Of a DNA stretch of 18,060 nt, positions 17,805 to 18,060 are shown one piece after another. Each line of letters starts with the position of its first letter. Within the stretch, counting starts at the first letter, position 1. Position numbers and translations under genes: made by a program. Under the pieces are notes generated by a model, which saw nothing but the letters and a program-made list of their open reading frames with translations, was not told the origin of the DNA and searched no databases. The DNA lies in assembly GCA_937890735.1 (NCBI GenBank), contig CALACZ010000202.1, forward strand, positions 1-18,060, read 5' to 3'. Source of the stretch: an uncultured Bacillota bacterium (lineage in GTDB: Bacteria; Bacillota; Clostridia; Oscillospirales; Oscillospiraceae).

Positions 17805-18060
17805 ATGAGTTACGCAACATTTGACGCGATCAAGATCGGTATTGCTTCCCCGGATAAGATCCACGAATGGTCTTATGGCGAGGTCAAGAAGCCGGAAACC
17901 ATCAACTACCGCACGCTTAAGCCCGAGCGCGACGGTCTGTTCTGCGAGCGCATTTTCGGACCGACGAAGGACTGGGAGTGCCACTGCGGAAAATATAAGA
18001 AGATTCGCTACAAGGGCAAGATCTGCGACCGCTGCGGCGTGGAAGTCACGCGCGCCAAGG
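17805..18060 (+). CDS. rpoC: DNA-directed RNA polymerase subunit beta', N-terminal part (runs off the right edge)
   Basis: The largest subunit of RNA polymerase; it carries the active-site magnesium aspartates, which lie outside this window. Only the first 85 codons are present. Seen: FDAIKIGIASPDKIHEWSYG (6-25), the conserved ETINYRTLKPERDGLFCERI (31-50), FGPTKDWEC, and the zinc-binding cysteines C59, C61, C74 and C77 in ECHCGKYK and ICDRCGVEV, with the usual GKYKKIRYKG between them. The ATG at 17805 has a perfect AAGGAGGTG (17788-17796), overlapping the rpoB stop codon, 8 nt upstream. It is co-transcribed and translationally linked with rpoB, which needs equal amounts of both subunits. Confidence 0.98.
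   Translation, partial: MSYATFDAIKIGIASPDKIHEWSYGEVKKPETINYRTLKPERDGLFCERIFGPTKDWECHCGKYKKIRYKGKICDRCGVEVTRAK

Overview
The window is chromosomal DNA from a high-GC member of the Clostridia, most like Oscillospiraceae/Ruminococcaceae. The protein sequences are Firmicutes-type (RNase J, GdpP, SigA-type RpoD, ECF transporter parts), codons are strongly GC-biased at position 3, and several genes use TTG or GTG starts. Almost everything here is core housekeeping. I see no tRNA, rRNA, CRISPR array, phage gene or transposase.

Left part (1-6167, minus strand). One promoter near 6139-6167 reads a compact operon: gdpP (c-di-AMP phosphodiesterase), rplI (ribosomal protein L9), dnaB (replicative helicase), tilS (tRNA-Ile lysidine synthetase), hpt (hypoxanthine phosphoribosyltransferase) and ftsH (membrane protease, running off the left edge). 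dnaB/tilS and tilS/hpt overlap by 11 and 8 bases.

Middle part (6262-9721, plus strand). A divergent promoter starts a roughly 265-nt, highly foldable leader. Its first 188 nt have a 6S-RNA-like outline: closing stem, bubble with side hairpins, apical stem-loop. Then come rnjA (RNase J) and rpoD (main sigma factor, with its own promoter). The rpoD stop codon sits exactly at the edge of a 165-bp near-palindromic hairpin element resembling a MITE, followed by a strong bidirectional terminator.

Transport operon (9749-13763, plus strand). A DUF4430 lipoprotein, an EcfT membrane protein, and one 867-residue polypeptide that fuses two ECF ATPases to an enlarged membrane S component. Together these would make a complete ECF vitamin-type importer plus an extracellular capture protein. 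The substrate is not shown by the sequence; cobalamin is the most reasonable guess. A perfect 19-bp-stem terminator ends it.

Right part (13891-18060, plus strand). A near-consensus promoter, a roughly 160-nt foldable leader, complete rpoB with a long acidic C-terminal tail, and the start of rpoC. The ribosomal genes that usually precede rpoB (rplKAJL) are not here.

There is no obvious new defence or mobile system. The most interesting items are the structured leader of rnjA, the hairpin element fused to the rpoD stop codon, and the one-chain ECF A-A'-S transporter.
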